Source: Thiomonas sp.
GTDB taxonomy: Bacteria; Pseudomonadota; Gammaproteobacteria; Burkholderiales; Burkholderiaceae_C
DNA: 5,229 nt
NCBI GenBank assembly: GCA_027451915.1
Contig: DAIDHU010000586.1
Coordinates: 1-5,229 of the forward strand
Direction: 5' to 3'
In this document: piece after piece, positions 1 to 5,229 of the stretch
How the letters are laid out: each line of letters opens with the position of its first letter
Numbering within the stretch: position 1 is the stretch's first letter
Notes under the pieces: generated by a model
What the model was told of the DNA's origin: nothing
Databases searched by the model: none
What the model saw: only the letters and a program-made list of their open reading frames with translations
Made by a program: the position numbers and the translations under genes

Positions 1-264
1 GCCCTCGAAGCGCACGTCCATGCCCACGCGCAGGAACACGTTGACGATGCCGGTGTCCTGGCAGATCGGGCGGTGGCCCTCGGCGCACATGCGACTGTTG
101 GTGAGGATCTGCGCGATGGCGTCGCGCGCGGCCGGGCTCTGCTCGCGCTCATAGGCCATGGCCAGGTGACGGATGTAGTCCGCCGGGTGGTAGTAGCTGA
201 TGAACTGCAGCGCGGCTGCGATGGATTCCACCAGGTCTTCCTGGCGGATCACGGTGCTGGTCAT
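1..264 (-). CDS. fumA: Class I fumarate hydratase (iron-sulfur), N-terminal part, cut by window edge
   Basis: The 88 visible codons start MTSTVIRQEDLVES and run off the left edge without a stop. They match the N-terminal alpha domain of class I fumarases and related tartrate dehydratases, which interconvert fumarate and malate in the cytoplasm as a TCA-cycle step. The signature is HRPICQDTGIVNVF at about residues 64-77. Cys68 in CQDTG corresponds to the first [4Fe-4S] ligand cysteine of the family (Cys105 in E. coli FumA); the other two ligands would lie outside the window. The ATG at 264-262 is supported by GGAGA at 277-273, nine bases upstream of the start when GGAG is taken as the core. 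The gene lies 77 bp downstream of the YqhA-like gene on the same strand and may share its transcript. The family and reading frame are clear. The fumarate specificity (rather than tartrate or mesaconate) and the fumA symbol are inferred from the N-terminal sequence only. Confidence 0.88.
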   Translation of the reverse strand, partial: MTSTVIRQEDLVESIAAALQFISYYHPADYIRHLAMAYEREQSPAARDAIAQILTNSRMCAEGHRPICQDTGIVNVFLRVGMDVRFEG

Positions 265-341
265 GGGGGCGGTCTCCGGGAGGCGGATGGTCTTCGGGTT
301 ATCCCGGCATGTTAAGCCCGCCGCGGGCCCGGCGCGGTCGG
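265..341 (-). other. Spacer between yqhA-like gene and fumarase gene
   Basis: These 77 bases lie between two genes on the same strand. Just past the yqhA-like stop there is a short inverted repeat, GCCCGC/GCGGGC at 316-328. Read on the minus strand it is followed only by TTAAC, so it is a poor intrinsic terminator. An inverted repeat GCCGGGC/GCCCGGC (351-357 and 362-368, 4-base loop) sits in the last codons of the upstream gene, also without a T-tract. I see no convincing sigma-70 promoter; GATAAC on the minus strand is the only vaguely -10-like word. Cotranscription of the two genes, possibly with attenuation by these stems, is the simplest reading. Confidence 0.35.
273..277 (-). promoter_or_regulatory. 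Ribosome-binding site of the fumarase gene
   Basis: GGAGA on the minus strand within CCGGAGACCGCCCC, followed directly by ATG. The GGAG core is nine bases from the start codon. It resembles the acs site (CTGGAGACAGCC before ATG) and fixes the start of the fumarase. Confidence 0.6.
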
Positions 342-995
342 TCAGGGGTTGCCGGGCCCGTGCCCGGCGCTCAGGTGGATGGTGCGGGTCATGACCCGAT
401 CGGTCCAGGCCACGGCCAGCGCCGACAGCAGGAAGGTGATGTGGATGACGGTCTGCGCCACCAGCGCCTTGACGCTGTAGGCATCGGCGTTGATGAAGGT
501 GCGCAGCAGGTGGATGGACGAGATGCCGATGATGGCCATGGCGAGCTTGACCTTGAGCACCGAGGCGTTGACATGCGACAGCCATTCCGGATGGTCGGGA
601 TGCTGCTCCAGGTAGGTGCGCGAGACGAAGGTCTCGTAGCCCCCGACGATGACCATGATCAGCAGGTTGGCGATCATCACCACGTCGATCAGGCTCAGCG
701 CCACCAGCATGATGGTGGTCTCGCCCAGGCGCGCGGGCCCTGCGCCAGCCTCGGCCGCGGCCGCGGCCGCCTGGCCGGCCGCCTGCCCCTCCAGCAGGTG
801 CTGCAGCGCCTGCTGGCTGCCCATGGCCGCGCGCACGAGGTCGATCAGCTCGGCCCAGAAATGCACCACGTACACGCCCAGGGCGACGATCAGCCCGAGG
901 TACAGCGGAAGCTGCAGCCAGCGGCTGAGGAACAGCAGGCGCGCGACCGCAGGGATCGGCGGGGTGGCGGGCGCGGAAGTCGGGGCTTGGCTCAT
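342..995 (-). CDS. UPF0114 (YqhA/TIGR00645-type) integral membrane protein
   Basis: A 217-aa protein of the uncharacterised UPF0114 family, recognised by GGYETFVSR (118-126) and PEWLSHVNASVLKVKLAMAI (136-155). Four hydrophobic helices are visible at about residues 28-47, 93-117, 147-166 and 177-197, so it should be an inner-membrane protein. Its biochemical function is unknown. It is longer than E. coli YqhA (about 164 aa), mainly through an Ala/Gln/Gly-rich loop between helices 1 and 2 (about 59-90) with six consecutive alanines at 76-81, plus a Pro/Ala-rich N-terminus. I chose the ATG at 995-993 because homology begins soon after it and no other start codon lies before the first helix. An in-frame GTG at 1160 would add 55 Arg/Pro-rich residues that look non-coding. 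No Shine-Dalgarno sequence precedes the chosen ATG (CAGCCAGCCTCC). The gene is divergent from acs and 77 bp upstream of the fumarase. Confidence 0.85.
   Translation of the reverse strand: MSQAPTSAPATPPIPAVARLLFLSRWLQLPLYLGLIVALGVYVVHFWAELIDLVRAAMGSQQALQHLLEGQAAGQAAAAAAEAGAGPARLGETTIMLVALSLIDVVMIANLLIMVIVGGYETFVSRTYLEQHPDHPEWLSHVNASVLKVKLAMAIIGISSIHLLRTFINADAYSVKALVAQTVIHITFLLSALAVAWTDRVMTRTIHLSAGHGPGNP
753..770 (-). repeat. Three tandem GGCCGC hexamers encoding poly-Ala
   Basis: Three perfect head-to-tail copies of GGCCGC encode Ala76-Ala81 of the YqhA-like protein. Each copy encodes two alanines, so gain or loss of a copy would keep the frame. The surrounding bases up to about 786 are also GGCC/GCC-rich and encode more Ala/Gly/Gln of the same loop. 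Confidence 0.8.
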
Positions 996-1101
996 GGAGG
1001 CTGGCTGCGGGCAAGGGGGGGCGCCAGGCGCGCCGCGGATGATTCCAAGTGTAAACGCTGCGCCCCGCCGGGCCGTTGCGCGGGGCCACCGTGCCGGGGG
1101 T

Positions 1102-1116
1102 GTCGCGTTGCGCGAC
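1102..1116. repeat. Perfect inverted repeat GTCGCG-TTG-CGCGAC upstream of acs
   Basis: Two 6-base arms separated by three bases, centred about 140 bp before the acs start and about 114 bp before the yqhA-like start. It lies 26 bp upstream of the candidate acs -35 element, so it could be an operator for a dimeric regulator or a small hairpin. In DNA this rich in G/C, such a repeat can also occur by chance. No regulator is identifiable from the window. Confidence 0.3.
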
Positions 1117-1141
1117 GTCAGGGCGCTGTAAGAGCCGGGAG

Positions 1142-1170
1142 TACACAATCGGACTTCCACAGCCTACAGT
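1142..1170 (+). promoter_or_regulatory. Candidate sigma-70 promoter for acs
   Basis: TACACA (1142-1147) and TACAGT (1165-1170) are separated by exactly 17 bases. Each matches its consensus (TTGACA, TATAAT) at four of six positions. Transcription would begin near 1177 and give a leader of about 70 bases. Both boxes are weak; the support is the spacing and the local dip in G/C content. Confidence 0.25.
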
Positions 1171-1238
1171 GGGACCGGACAGCGGGCGCGCGAGGGCCCG
1201 CCGGGTACCCGAACGCGGCACGAACCGCCCAACACTCT

Positions 1239-1243
1239 GGAGA
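1239..1243 (+). promoter_or_regulatory. Ribosome-binding site of acs
   Basis: GGAGA in ACTCTGGAGACAGCC, with the GGAG core six bases before the ATG at 1249. It supports this start. Confidence 0.75.
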
Positions 1244-1248
1244 CAGCC

Positions 1249-3231
1249 ATGAGCGAACAACAAGCCCCCGAACACCAGCCGCTGAAGACCTACTACCCGT
1301 CGGCCCAGGCGGTGGACGGCGCGCGCATCTCGGGCATGGACGCGTACCGCGCGCTGGTGGACGAGGCCGAACGCGACTTCGAGGGTTTCTGGGCCCGCCT
1401 GGCGCGCGAGGGGCTGAGCTGGCACAAGCCCTTCACCCACACGCTGGACGCCAGCGGCGCGCCTTTCTACAAGTGGTTCACCGACGGGCTGATCAACGTG
1501 TCGTACAACTGCCTGGACCGCCACGTGGAGGCCGGCAAGGGCGAGCGCACGGCCATCGTGTTCGAGTCCGACGACGGCAAGGTCACGCGCGTGAGCTACC
1601 GCGAGCTGCTCGATCGCACCTGCAGGATGGCCAACGGCCTCAAGAGCCTGGGGGTGAAAAAGGGCGACCGCGTAGTGATCTACATGCCCATGTCGGTCGA
1701 AGGGGTCGTGGCCATGCAGGCCTGCGCGCGCATCGGCGCCACCCATTCGGTGGTGTTCGGCGGTTTCTCGGCCCAGTCGCTGCGCGACCGTATCGAGGAT
1801 GCCGGCGCGGTGCTGGTGATCACCGCCGACGAGCAGCGCCGCGGCGGCAAGTCGCTTGCGCTGAAGGCCATCGTCGACGAAGCCCTGGCGCTGGGCGGCT
1901 GCGACACCGTGCGCAACGTGGTCGTGTATCGCCGCACCGGCGGCAACGTGGCCTTCAATCCCAAGGGCGACCTGTGGCTGCACGAGCTGGTCGAGGCGCA
2001 GAGCACGCAGTGCGCGCCGGAGTGGGTCGAGGCCGAGCATCCCCTGTTCCTGCTCTATACCTCGGGGTCCACGGGCAAGCCCAAGGGCGTGCAGCACTCC
2101 ACGGCGGGTTATCTGCTGTGGGCACAGCTGACCATGCAGTGGACCTTTGACATCCGTCCCGACGACCTGTTCTGGTGCACGGCGGACATCGGCTGGGTCA
2201 CCGGGCATACCTACATCACCTACGGGCCGCTGGCCTGCGGCGCCACCGAGATCGTGTTCGAGGGCGTGCCCACCTTCCCGGACGCGGGCCGGTTCTGGAA
2301 AATGATCCAGGACCACAAGGTCACGATCTTCTACACCGCGCCCACGGCCATCCGCTCGCTGATCAAGGCGGCCGAGGCGAACCCCTCGGCGCATCCGCGC
2401 AATTACAAGCTCGATTCGCTGCGCATCCTGGGCACCGTGGGCGAGCCGATCAACCCCGCCGCCTGGGAGTGGTACTACGAGAACATCGGCGGCAGCCGCT
2501 GCCCGGTGGTCGACACCTGGTGGCAGACCGAGACGGGCGGGCACATGATGACCCCGCTGCCTGGCGCCACCCCGATGGTGCCGGGCTCGTGCACCCTGCC
2601 GCTGCCGGGCGTGTTCGCCGAGGTGGTCGACGAGACCGGGCACGACCTGCCCTGGGGTACCGGGGGCATCCTGGTGATCAAGAAGCCCTGGCCGTCGATG
2701 ATCCGCACCATCTGGGGCGATCCGGAGCGCTTCAAGAAGAGCTACTACCCCGAGGAGCTCAAGGGCTACTACCTGGCCGGAGACGGCGCCATCCGCGATG
2801 CCAACACCGGCTACTTCACCATCACGGGGCGCATCGACGACGTGCTCAACGTGTCGGGACACCGCATGGGCACGATGGAGATCGAGTCCGCGCTGGTGTC
2901 GCATCCGCTGGTGGCCGAGGCCGCGGTGGTGGGGCGTCCGGACGAGCTGACCGGCGAGGCCATCTGCGCCTTCGTGGTGCTCAAGCGCCCGGTGCCCACC
3001 GGCGAGGAGGGAGTGCAGATCGCCAACGAACTGCGCAACCACGTCGGGCGCGAGATCGGCCCCATCGCCAAGCCCAGGGACATCCGCTTCGGCGACAACC
3101 TGCCGAAGACACGTTCGGGCAAGATCATGCGCCGCCTGTTGCGCACCCTGGCCAAGGGCGAGCAGATCACCCAGGACACCTCGACCCTGGAAAACCCGGC
3201 CATCCTGGAGCAGCTGGCGCGCAACCACTGA
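1249..3231 (+). CDS. acs: Acetyl-CoA synthetase (AMP-forming acetate--CoA ligase)
   Basis: A complete 660-aa protein of normal length for Acs (about 650). It activates acetate with ATP to acetyl-AMP and then forms acetyl-CoA in the cytoplasm. The N-terminal ACAS cap (about 30-90, including WHKPF and FYKWFTDGLINVSYNCLDRH) is intact. The adenylate-forming P-loop is YTSGSTGKPKG at 270-280. The acyl pocket residues of true acetyl-CoA synthetases are present: V317/T318 in GWVTGH, V397 in GTVGEP, and W425 in VDTWWQTETGG (equivalent to Salmonella V310, T311, V386 and W414), which favours acetate over propionate or longer acids. YLAGDGA and the hinge region TGRIDDVLNVSGHR (526-539) precede the C-terminal lid. 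Lys625 in PKTRSGKIMRR is the catalytic lysine that is reversibly acetylated in homologues (Salmonella Lys609). The ATG has a good GGAGA site. The gene appears monocistronic and ends at a convergent hairpin. No acetyltransferase or deacetylase gene is seen nearby. Confidence 0.97.
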   Translation: MSEQQAPEHQPLKTYYPSAQAVDGARISGMDAYRALVDEAERDFEGFWARLAREGLSWHKPFTHTLDASGAPFYKWFTDGLINVSYNCLDRHVEAGKGERTAIVFESDDGKVTRVSYRELLDRTCRMANGLKSLGVKKGDRVVIYMPMSVEGVVAMQACARIGATHSVVFGGFSAQSLRDRIEDAGAVLVITADEQRRGGKSLALKAIVDEALALGGCDTVRNVVVYRRTGGNVAFNPKGDLWLHELVEAQSTQCAPEWVEAEHPLFLLYTSGSTGKPKGVQHSTAGYLLWAQLTMQWTFDIRPDDLFWCTADIGWVTGHTYITYGPLACGATEIVFEGVPTFPDAGRFWKMIQDHKVTIFYTAPTAIRSLIKAAEANPSAHPRNYKLDSLRILGTVGEPINPAAWEWYYENIGGSRCPVVDTWWQTETGGHMMTPLPGATPMVPGSCTLPLPGVFAEVVDETGHDLPWGTGGILVIKKPWPSMIRTIWGDPERFKKSYYPEELKGYYLAGDGAIRDANTGYFTITGRIDDVLNVSGHRMGTMEIESALVSHPLVAEAAVVGRPDELTGEAICAFVVLKRPVPTGEEGVQIANELRNHVGREIGPIAKPRDIRFGDNLPKTRSGKIMRRLLRTLAKGEQITQDTSTLENPAILEQLARNH

Positions 3232-3239
3232 AGCCCCGA

Positions 3240-3266
3240 GGAGGCGGGCGCGCAGCGTCCGCCTCC
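3240..3266 (+). terminator. 12-bp hairpin after acs, probable terminator without T-tract
   Basis: The left arm GGAGGCGGGCGC (3240-3251) pairs with GCGTCCGCCTCC (3255-3266) around a GCA loop. All twelve pairs form in the plus-strand RNA: eleven Watson-Crick and one G-U (3248-3258). In the opposite RNA that pair becomes an A-C mismatch, so the structure best fits the acs transcript. It begins eight bases after the acs stop. No run of T follows (CTGGAGCC), so it may act as an mRNA 3'-end stabiliser or a T-less terminator. Confidence 0.5.
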
Positions 3267-3283
3267 CTGGAGCCGGTGCGCGG

Positions 3284-3320
3284 CCGGCCGCCGCGGGGCA
3301 GCGGCCGCGCGCGCGGCCGG
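3284..3320 (-). terminator. GC-rich inverted repeats just after arnD
   Basis: CCGGCCGC (3284-3291) pairs with GCGGCCGG (3313-3320). An alternative tighter stem uses CGGCCGC (3285-3291) with GCGGCCG (3301-3307) and a 9-base loop. The structure lies 11 bases beyond the arnD stop and would form the 3' end of that transcript. No T-tract follows, and the sequence is almost purely G and C, so the terminator role is an inference. Together with the 3240-3266 hairpin it fills most of the 100-base convergent spacer, which holds no gene. Confidence 0.35.
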
Positions 3321-3331
3321 GAGCCCCGGCC

Positions 3332-4231
3332 TCAGGCGGCTGGCAGCGGCACCGCCAGCAGGCCGCTGCGCCCCGGCACGCTGCCCATGCCCACCTCGCG
3401 CACCGGAAGTTCACGCGGGTTCAGCGTGGCGGCGTAGCCGCCCAGCGTGCCGATGCGCACTCCGGCGGCCATCCAGCCCTGCAGCAGGGACTCGAACACG
3501 GGGCTGAGCTGGCCTCCCTCGAGTTCGGCGTGCAGCGTATAGACATGGTCACGCCCGTCCAGCGACAGGCGCAGCAGGTGTTCGGCCACGTTGTCGACGC
3601 GTATGCCGTCCAGTCCGATCAGCTCGTCCAGCGTGGGCAGCGTGGTGGGAAGCTGCGGAACCTCGAGCACCTGCTGGCCGACGCGCGGCAGGAAGGGCGC
3701 GTCGCCGCGGCAGTCGGAGGCCAGGCTGAAGCCCAGCTCCTGCTCGAGTTCATAGGCCTGCGGATTCATCTGCCAGCCGGCGGCGCCGTGCACTTCCGGC
3801 GCGCGCCCGAACACCTCGCCGAAGCGCTGGATCGCCAGCTGCAGCTGGCGTCGGGTCCAGTCGCGATCGCGGCGCGCCACATGGTCCTGCCACAGCACAT
3901 GATCCCAGGTGTGCACGCCCACTTCGTGGCCGGCGCGCCAGCATGCGCGCATCGGCTCGGCGGCGCGCCGCCCGATGTCGGGGCCGGGCAGCAGCGTGCC
4001 GTACAGCAGGGTGCGCAGCCCGTAGTTGCTTCCCACCGAGGTGCGGCGCACCTTGGCCAGGAAGCCGGGGCGGAAGATGCGCTTGAGCGCGCGCCCGGTG
4101 TGGTCCGGGCCGAGGCTGAACAGAAAGGTCGCGCGCAGCTCGTGGCGCGCCAGCTGGCGCAGCAGCGCCGGCACCCCCTCGAGGGTGCCGCGCAGCGTGT
4201 CCACGTCGACCTTGAGGGCGATGCGGGGCAT
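3332..4231 (-). CDS. arnD: ArnD-type deformylase (polysaccharide deacetylase family)
   Basis: A 299-aa protein close in length to E. coli ArnD (296). ArnD removes the formyl group from 4-deoxy-4-formamido-L-arabinose-phosphoundecaprenol at the cytoplasmic face of the inner membrane, giving the Ara4N carrier lipid used to modify lipid A. The NodB fold motifs appear in order: the acidic pair in KVDVDTLRGT (Asp9, Asp11); the metal site GHEVGVHTWDH with His107 and His111; AAGW (150-153); SDCRG (172-176); LPTLDELIG (198-206); and YTLHAELEG with His234. The C-terminal VPGRSGLLAV resembles the ArnD tail. I chose the ATG at 4231-4229 because it directly precedes the conserved RIALKVDVD start. The frame stays open further upstream, but that part overlaps the dehydrogenase gene and is not conserved coding sequence. 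The ribosome-binding site is weak (CGAG before CCCCTC). It lies 28 bp after the dehydrogenase stop, is probably translated from the same mRNA, and is the last gene of the operon. Confidence 0.93.
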   Translation of the reverse strand: MPRIALKVDVDTLRGTLEGVPALLRQLARHELRATFLFSLGPDHTGRALKRIFRPGFLAKVRRTSVGSNYGLRTLLYGTLLPGPDIGRRAAEPMRACWRAGHEVGVHTWDHVLWQDHVARRDRDWTRRQLQLAIQRFGEVFGRAPEVHGAAGWQMNPQAYELEQELGFSLASDCRGDAPFLPRVGQQVLEVPQLPTTLPTLDELIGLDGIRVDNVAEHLLRLSLDGRDHVYTLHAELEGGQLSPVFESLLQGWMAAGVRIGTLGGYAATLNPRELPVREVGMGSVPGRSGLLAVPLPAA

Positions 4232-4259
4232 GAGGGGCTCGAAGATGCGCGGATCCGTC

Positions 4260-5229
4260 TCAGTTTCCGGTCTCGTCCACCAGCGCGCGGGCCTGCGCGA
4301 TCTGGCCGCGGTAGGCCTCGAAGATCTTGCGCAGCGCCGTGTCCATGTCGGCGCGCGGCGCCCAGGACAGGTCGCGCATGGTGTTGGTGATCTTGGGCAC
4401 GCGGTTGGACACATCCTGGTAGCCGGCGCCGTAGTAGGCGCCCGAGCTGGTTTCCACCAGCCGCACCTTGTGCGCGGTCTCGGCGTACTCGGGAATGCTG
4501 GCGGCCATGCGCAGCATGCGCTCGGCAAGGTCGCGCACCGAATGGTTGTTCGCGGGATTGCCGATGTTGTAGATCTGCCCGCTGGCCACCCCGGCCGGGT
4601 TCTCGATGATGCGCATCAGCGCGTCGATACCGTCGTCGATGTCGGTGAAGGCGCGCTTTTGCATGCCGCCGTCGACCAGGCTGATGTTCTCGCCGCGCAC
4701 GATGTGGCCCAGGAACTGGGTGACCACGCGCGAGCTGCCTTCCTTGGCCGAGAAAATGGTGTCCAGCCCGGCGCCGATCCAGTTGAAGGGGCGGAACAGC
4801 GTGTAATCCAGCCCTTCCTGCTGGCCGTAGCCGGCGATCACGCGGTCCATCAACTGTTTGGAACAGGCGTAGATCCAGCGCGGCTTGTTGATGGGGCCAT
4901 ACACCAGCGGCGAGGCTTCCGGGTCGAATTCCCCGTCCGGGCACATGCCGTAGACCTCGGAGGTGGAGGGGAACACCAGGCGCTTGCGGTGCTTGACGGC
5001 CGCGCGCACGATCGGCAGGTTGGCCTCGAAGTCCAGTTCGAACACGCGCAGCGGAGCCTTCACGTAGGTGGCCGGCGTGGCGATGGCCACCAGCGGAAGG
5101 ATCACGTCGCACTTGCGCACGTGGTATTCGATCCATTCCTTGTTGATCGTGATGTCACCCTCGAAAAAATGGAACCGCGGCTTGTCCAGCAGGTCGGCGA
5201 TGCGGTCGGTGTTCATGTCCATGCCGTAC
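4260..5229 (-). CDS. arnA: ArnA dehydrogenase-type UDP-glucuronate decarboxylase, 5' end cut by window
   Basis: A short-chain dehydrogenase/reductase of the extended class. It matches the C-terminal domain of ArnA, which uses NAD+ to oxidise and decarboxylate UDP-glucuronate to UDP-4-keto-pentose in the cytoplasm. Numbered from the first Met at 5222: FEGDITINKEWIEYHVRKCD (20-39), LPLVAIATP (42-50), FPSTSEVYGM with Ser88/Glu89, the catalytic YxxxK as Tyr118 and Lys122 (YACSK), FRPFNWIG (143-150), KRAFTDI (189-195), YNIGNP (218-223), and SSGAYYGAGYQDVSNR (259-274), whose Arg274 probably matches catalytic Arg619 of E. coli ArnA. Codons for Tyr-Gly precede that Met and fit the family's YGLD strand, so Met at 5222 is not the real start; the GxxGxxG nucleotide-binding motif must lie outside the window. 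It could be a free-standing enzyme of the Ralstonia UDP-4-keto-pentose/UDP-xylose synthase type or the C-terminal half of a bifunctional ArnA. arnD follows after 28 bp. Confidence 0.9.
   Translation of the reverse strand, partial: YGMDMNTDRIADLLDKPRFHFFEGDITINKEWIEYHVRKCDVILPLVAIATPATYVKAPLRVFELDFEANLPIVRAAVKHRKRLVFPSTSEVYGMCPDGEFDPEASPLVYGPINKPRWIYACSKQLMDRVIAGYGQQEGLDYTLFRPFNWIGAGLDTIFSAKEGSSRVVTQFLGHIVRGENISLVDGGMQKRAFTDIDDGIDALMRIIENPAGVASGQIYNIGNPANNHSVRDLAERMLRMAASIPEYAETAHKVRLVETSSGAYYGAGYQDVSNRVPKITNTMRDLSWAPRADMDTALRKIFEAYRGQIAQARALVDETGN

Larger units (their letters stand above)
996..1248. promoter_or_regulatory. Divergent intergenic region between yqhA-like gene and acs
   Basis: These 253 bases must hold the promoters of both flanking genes. 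The left part (1001-1040 and 1061-1100) is very G/C-rich. The AT-richest parts are about 1041-1056 and 1136-1170. For acs there is a weak sigma-70-like pair at 1142-1147 and 1165-1170, annotated separately. For the leftward gene, TACACT (minus strand, 1053-1048) resembles a -10 box, but I find no matching -35. A perfect inverted repeat lies at 1102-1116. I see no convincing small ORF, sigma-54 promoter, CRP site or riboswitch. Control of acs by carbon source is common in bacteria but is not shown by this sequence. Confidence 0.5.

Noticed and set aside
996..1160. N-terminal extension of the YqhA-like protein from a GTG at 1160
   Set aside because: The added 55 residues show no family similarity or signal-peptide character and would cover the putative acs promoter region. 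The ATG at 995 fits the family N-terminus better, despite lacking a Shine-Dalgarno.
309..2150. Very long plus-strand open frame (613 codons) across the yqhA-like gene and the first part of acs
   Set aside because: It is antisense to one recognised gene and out of frame with another, rich in Arg/Gly/His/Ala, and has no recognisable domain. High G/C content makes stop codons rare.
2175..3437. Plus-strand open frame of 420 codons inside acs and past its end
   Set aside because: It is a shifted-frame shadow of acs with biased, domain-free composition; acs in the other frame is clearly the gene.
3530..4390. Plus-strand open frame of 286 codons antisense to arnD
   Set aside because: It is a Gln/Ala/Gly/Arg-rich reverse-complement shadow of arnD with no domain and no ribosome-binding site that I can see.
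4232..4528. N-terminal extension of ArnD by 99 codons into the dehydrogenase gene
   Set aside because: The extension is a Pro/Arg/Thr-rich shifted reading of the dehydrogenase 3' end; ArnD homology begins at MPRIALKVDVD.
3766..5136. Minus-strand open frame of 456 codons across the dehydrogenase and arnD genes
   Set aside because: It is out of frame with both recognised proteins, Arg/Ala/Gly-rich and without motifs. Both true genes have intact catalytic motifs in their own frames.
1..5229. Mobile element, CRISPR, toxin-antitoxin, phage-defence or tRNA gene
   Set aside because: I looked for terminal repeats, regular spaced repeats, transposase motifs and cloverleaf-like stretches. Nearly all of the window is taken by five conserved housekeeping or envelope genes with uniform base composition, and nothing supports such an element.

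Overview
This window looks like chromosome from a high-GC betaproteobacterium, most likely order Burkholderiales and possibly Alcaligenaceae. That assignment rests on strong G/C bias at third codon positions, the sequence style of the class I fumarase, UPF0114 and Acs proteins, and a stand-alone-looking ArnA-dehydrogenase-type gene next to arnD. No database search was possible, so the taxonomy is an inference. I see no rRNA, tRNA, CRISPR array, insertion sequence, integrase or phage gene.

Layout. On the left, reading leftwards (minus strand), a four-TM UPF0114/YqhA-type membrane protein (342-995) lies 77 bp upstream of the 5' end of a class I [4Fe-4S] fumarate hydratase gene (264 to the window edge). 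A 253-bp divergent intergenic region (996-1248) separates them from a complete acetyl-CoA synthetase gene, acs (1249-3231, plus strand). A 100-bp GC-rich spacer with two strong inverted repeats (3232-3331) separates acs from the converging end of an arn-type operon on the minus strand. That operon end holds the 3' part of a UDP-glucuronate decarboxylase-type dehydrogenase (4260 to the right edge) followed after 28 bp by arnD (3332-4231).

Function. The left half is central carbon metabolism: acetate activation by Acs feeds acetyl-CoA to the TCA cycle, in which fumarase acts. The right half is envelope modification. The dehydrogenase oxidatively decarboxylates UDP-glucuronate to a UDP-4-keto-pentose, and ArnD deformylates the later undecaprenyl-phosphate-linked 4-formamido-arabinose. 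This is the pathway that puts 4-amino-4-deoxy-L-arabinose on lipid A or the LPS core and lowers binding of polymyxin and other cationic peptides. The two halves are probably independent units that converge at the hairpin-rich spacer.

No new system is evident. The points most worth checking are the hairpin pair between acs and arnD, the hexanucleotide repeat encoding a poly-Ala loop in the YqhA-like protein, the lack of a ribosome-binding site before that gene, and whether the decarboxylase gene is free-standing or the C-terminal half of a bifunctional ArnA.
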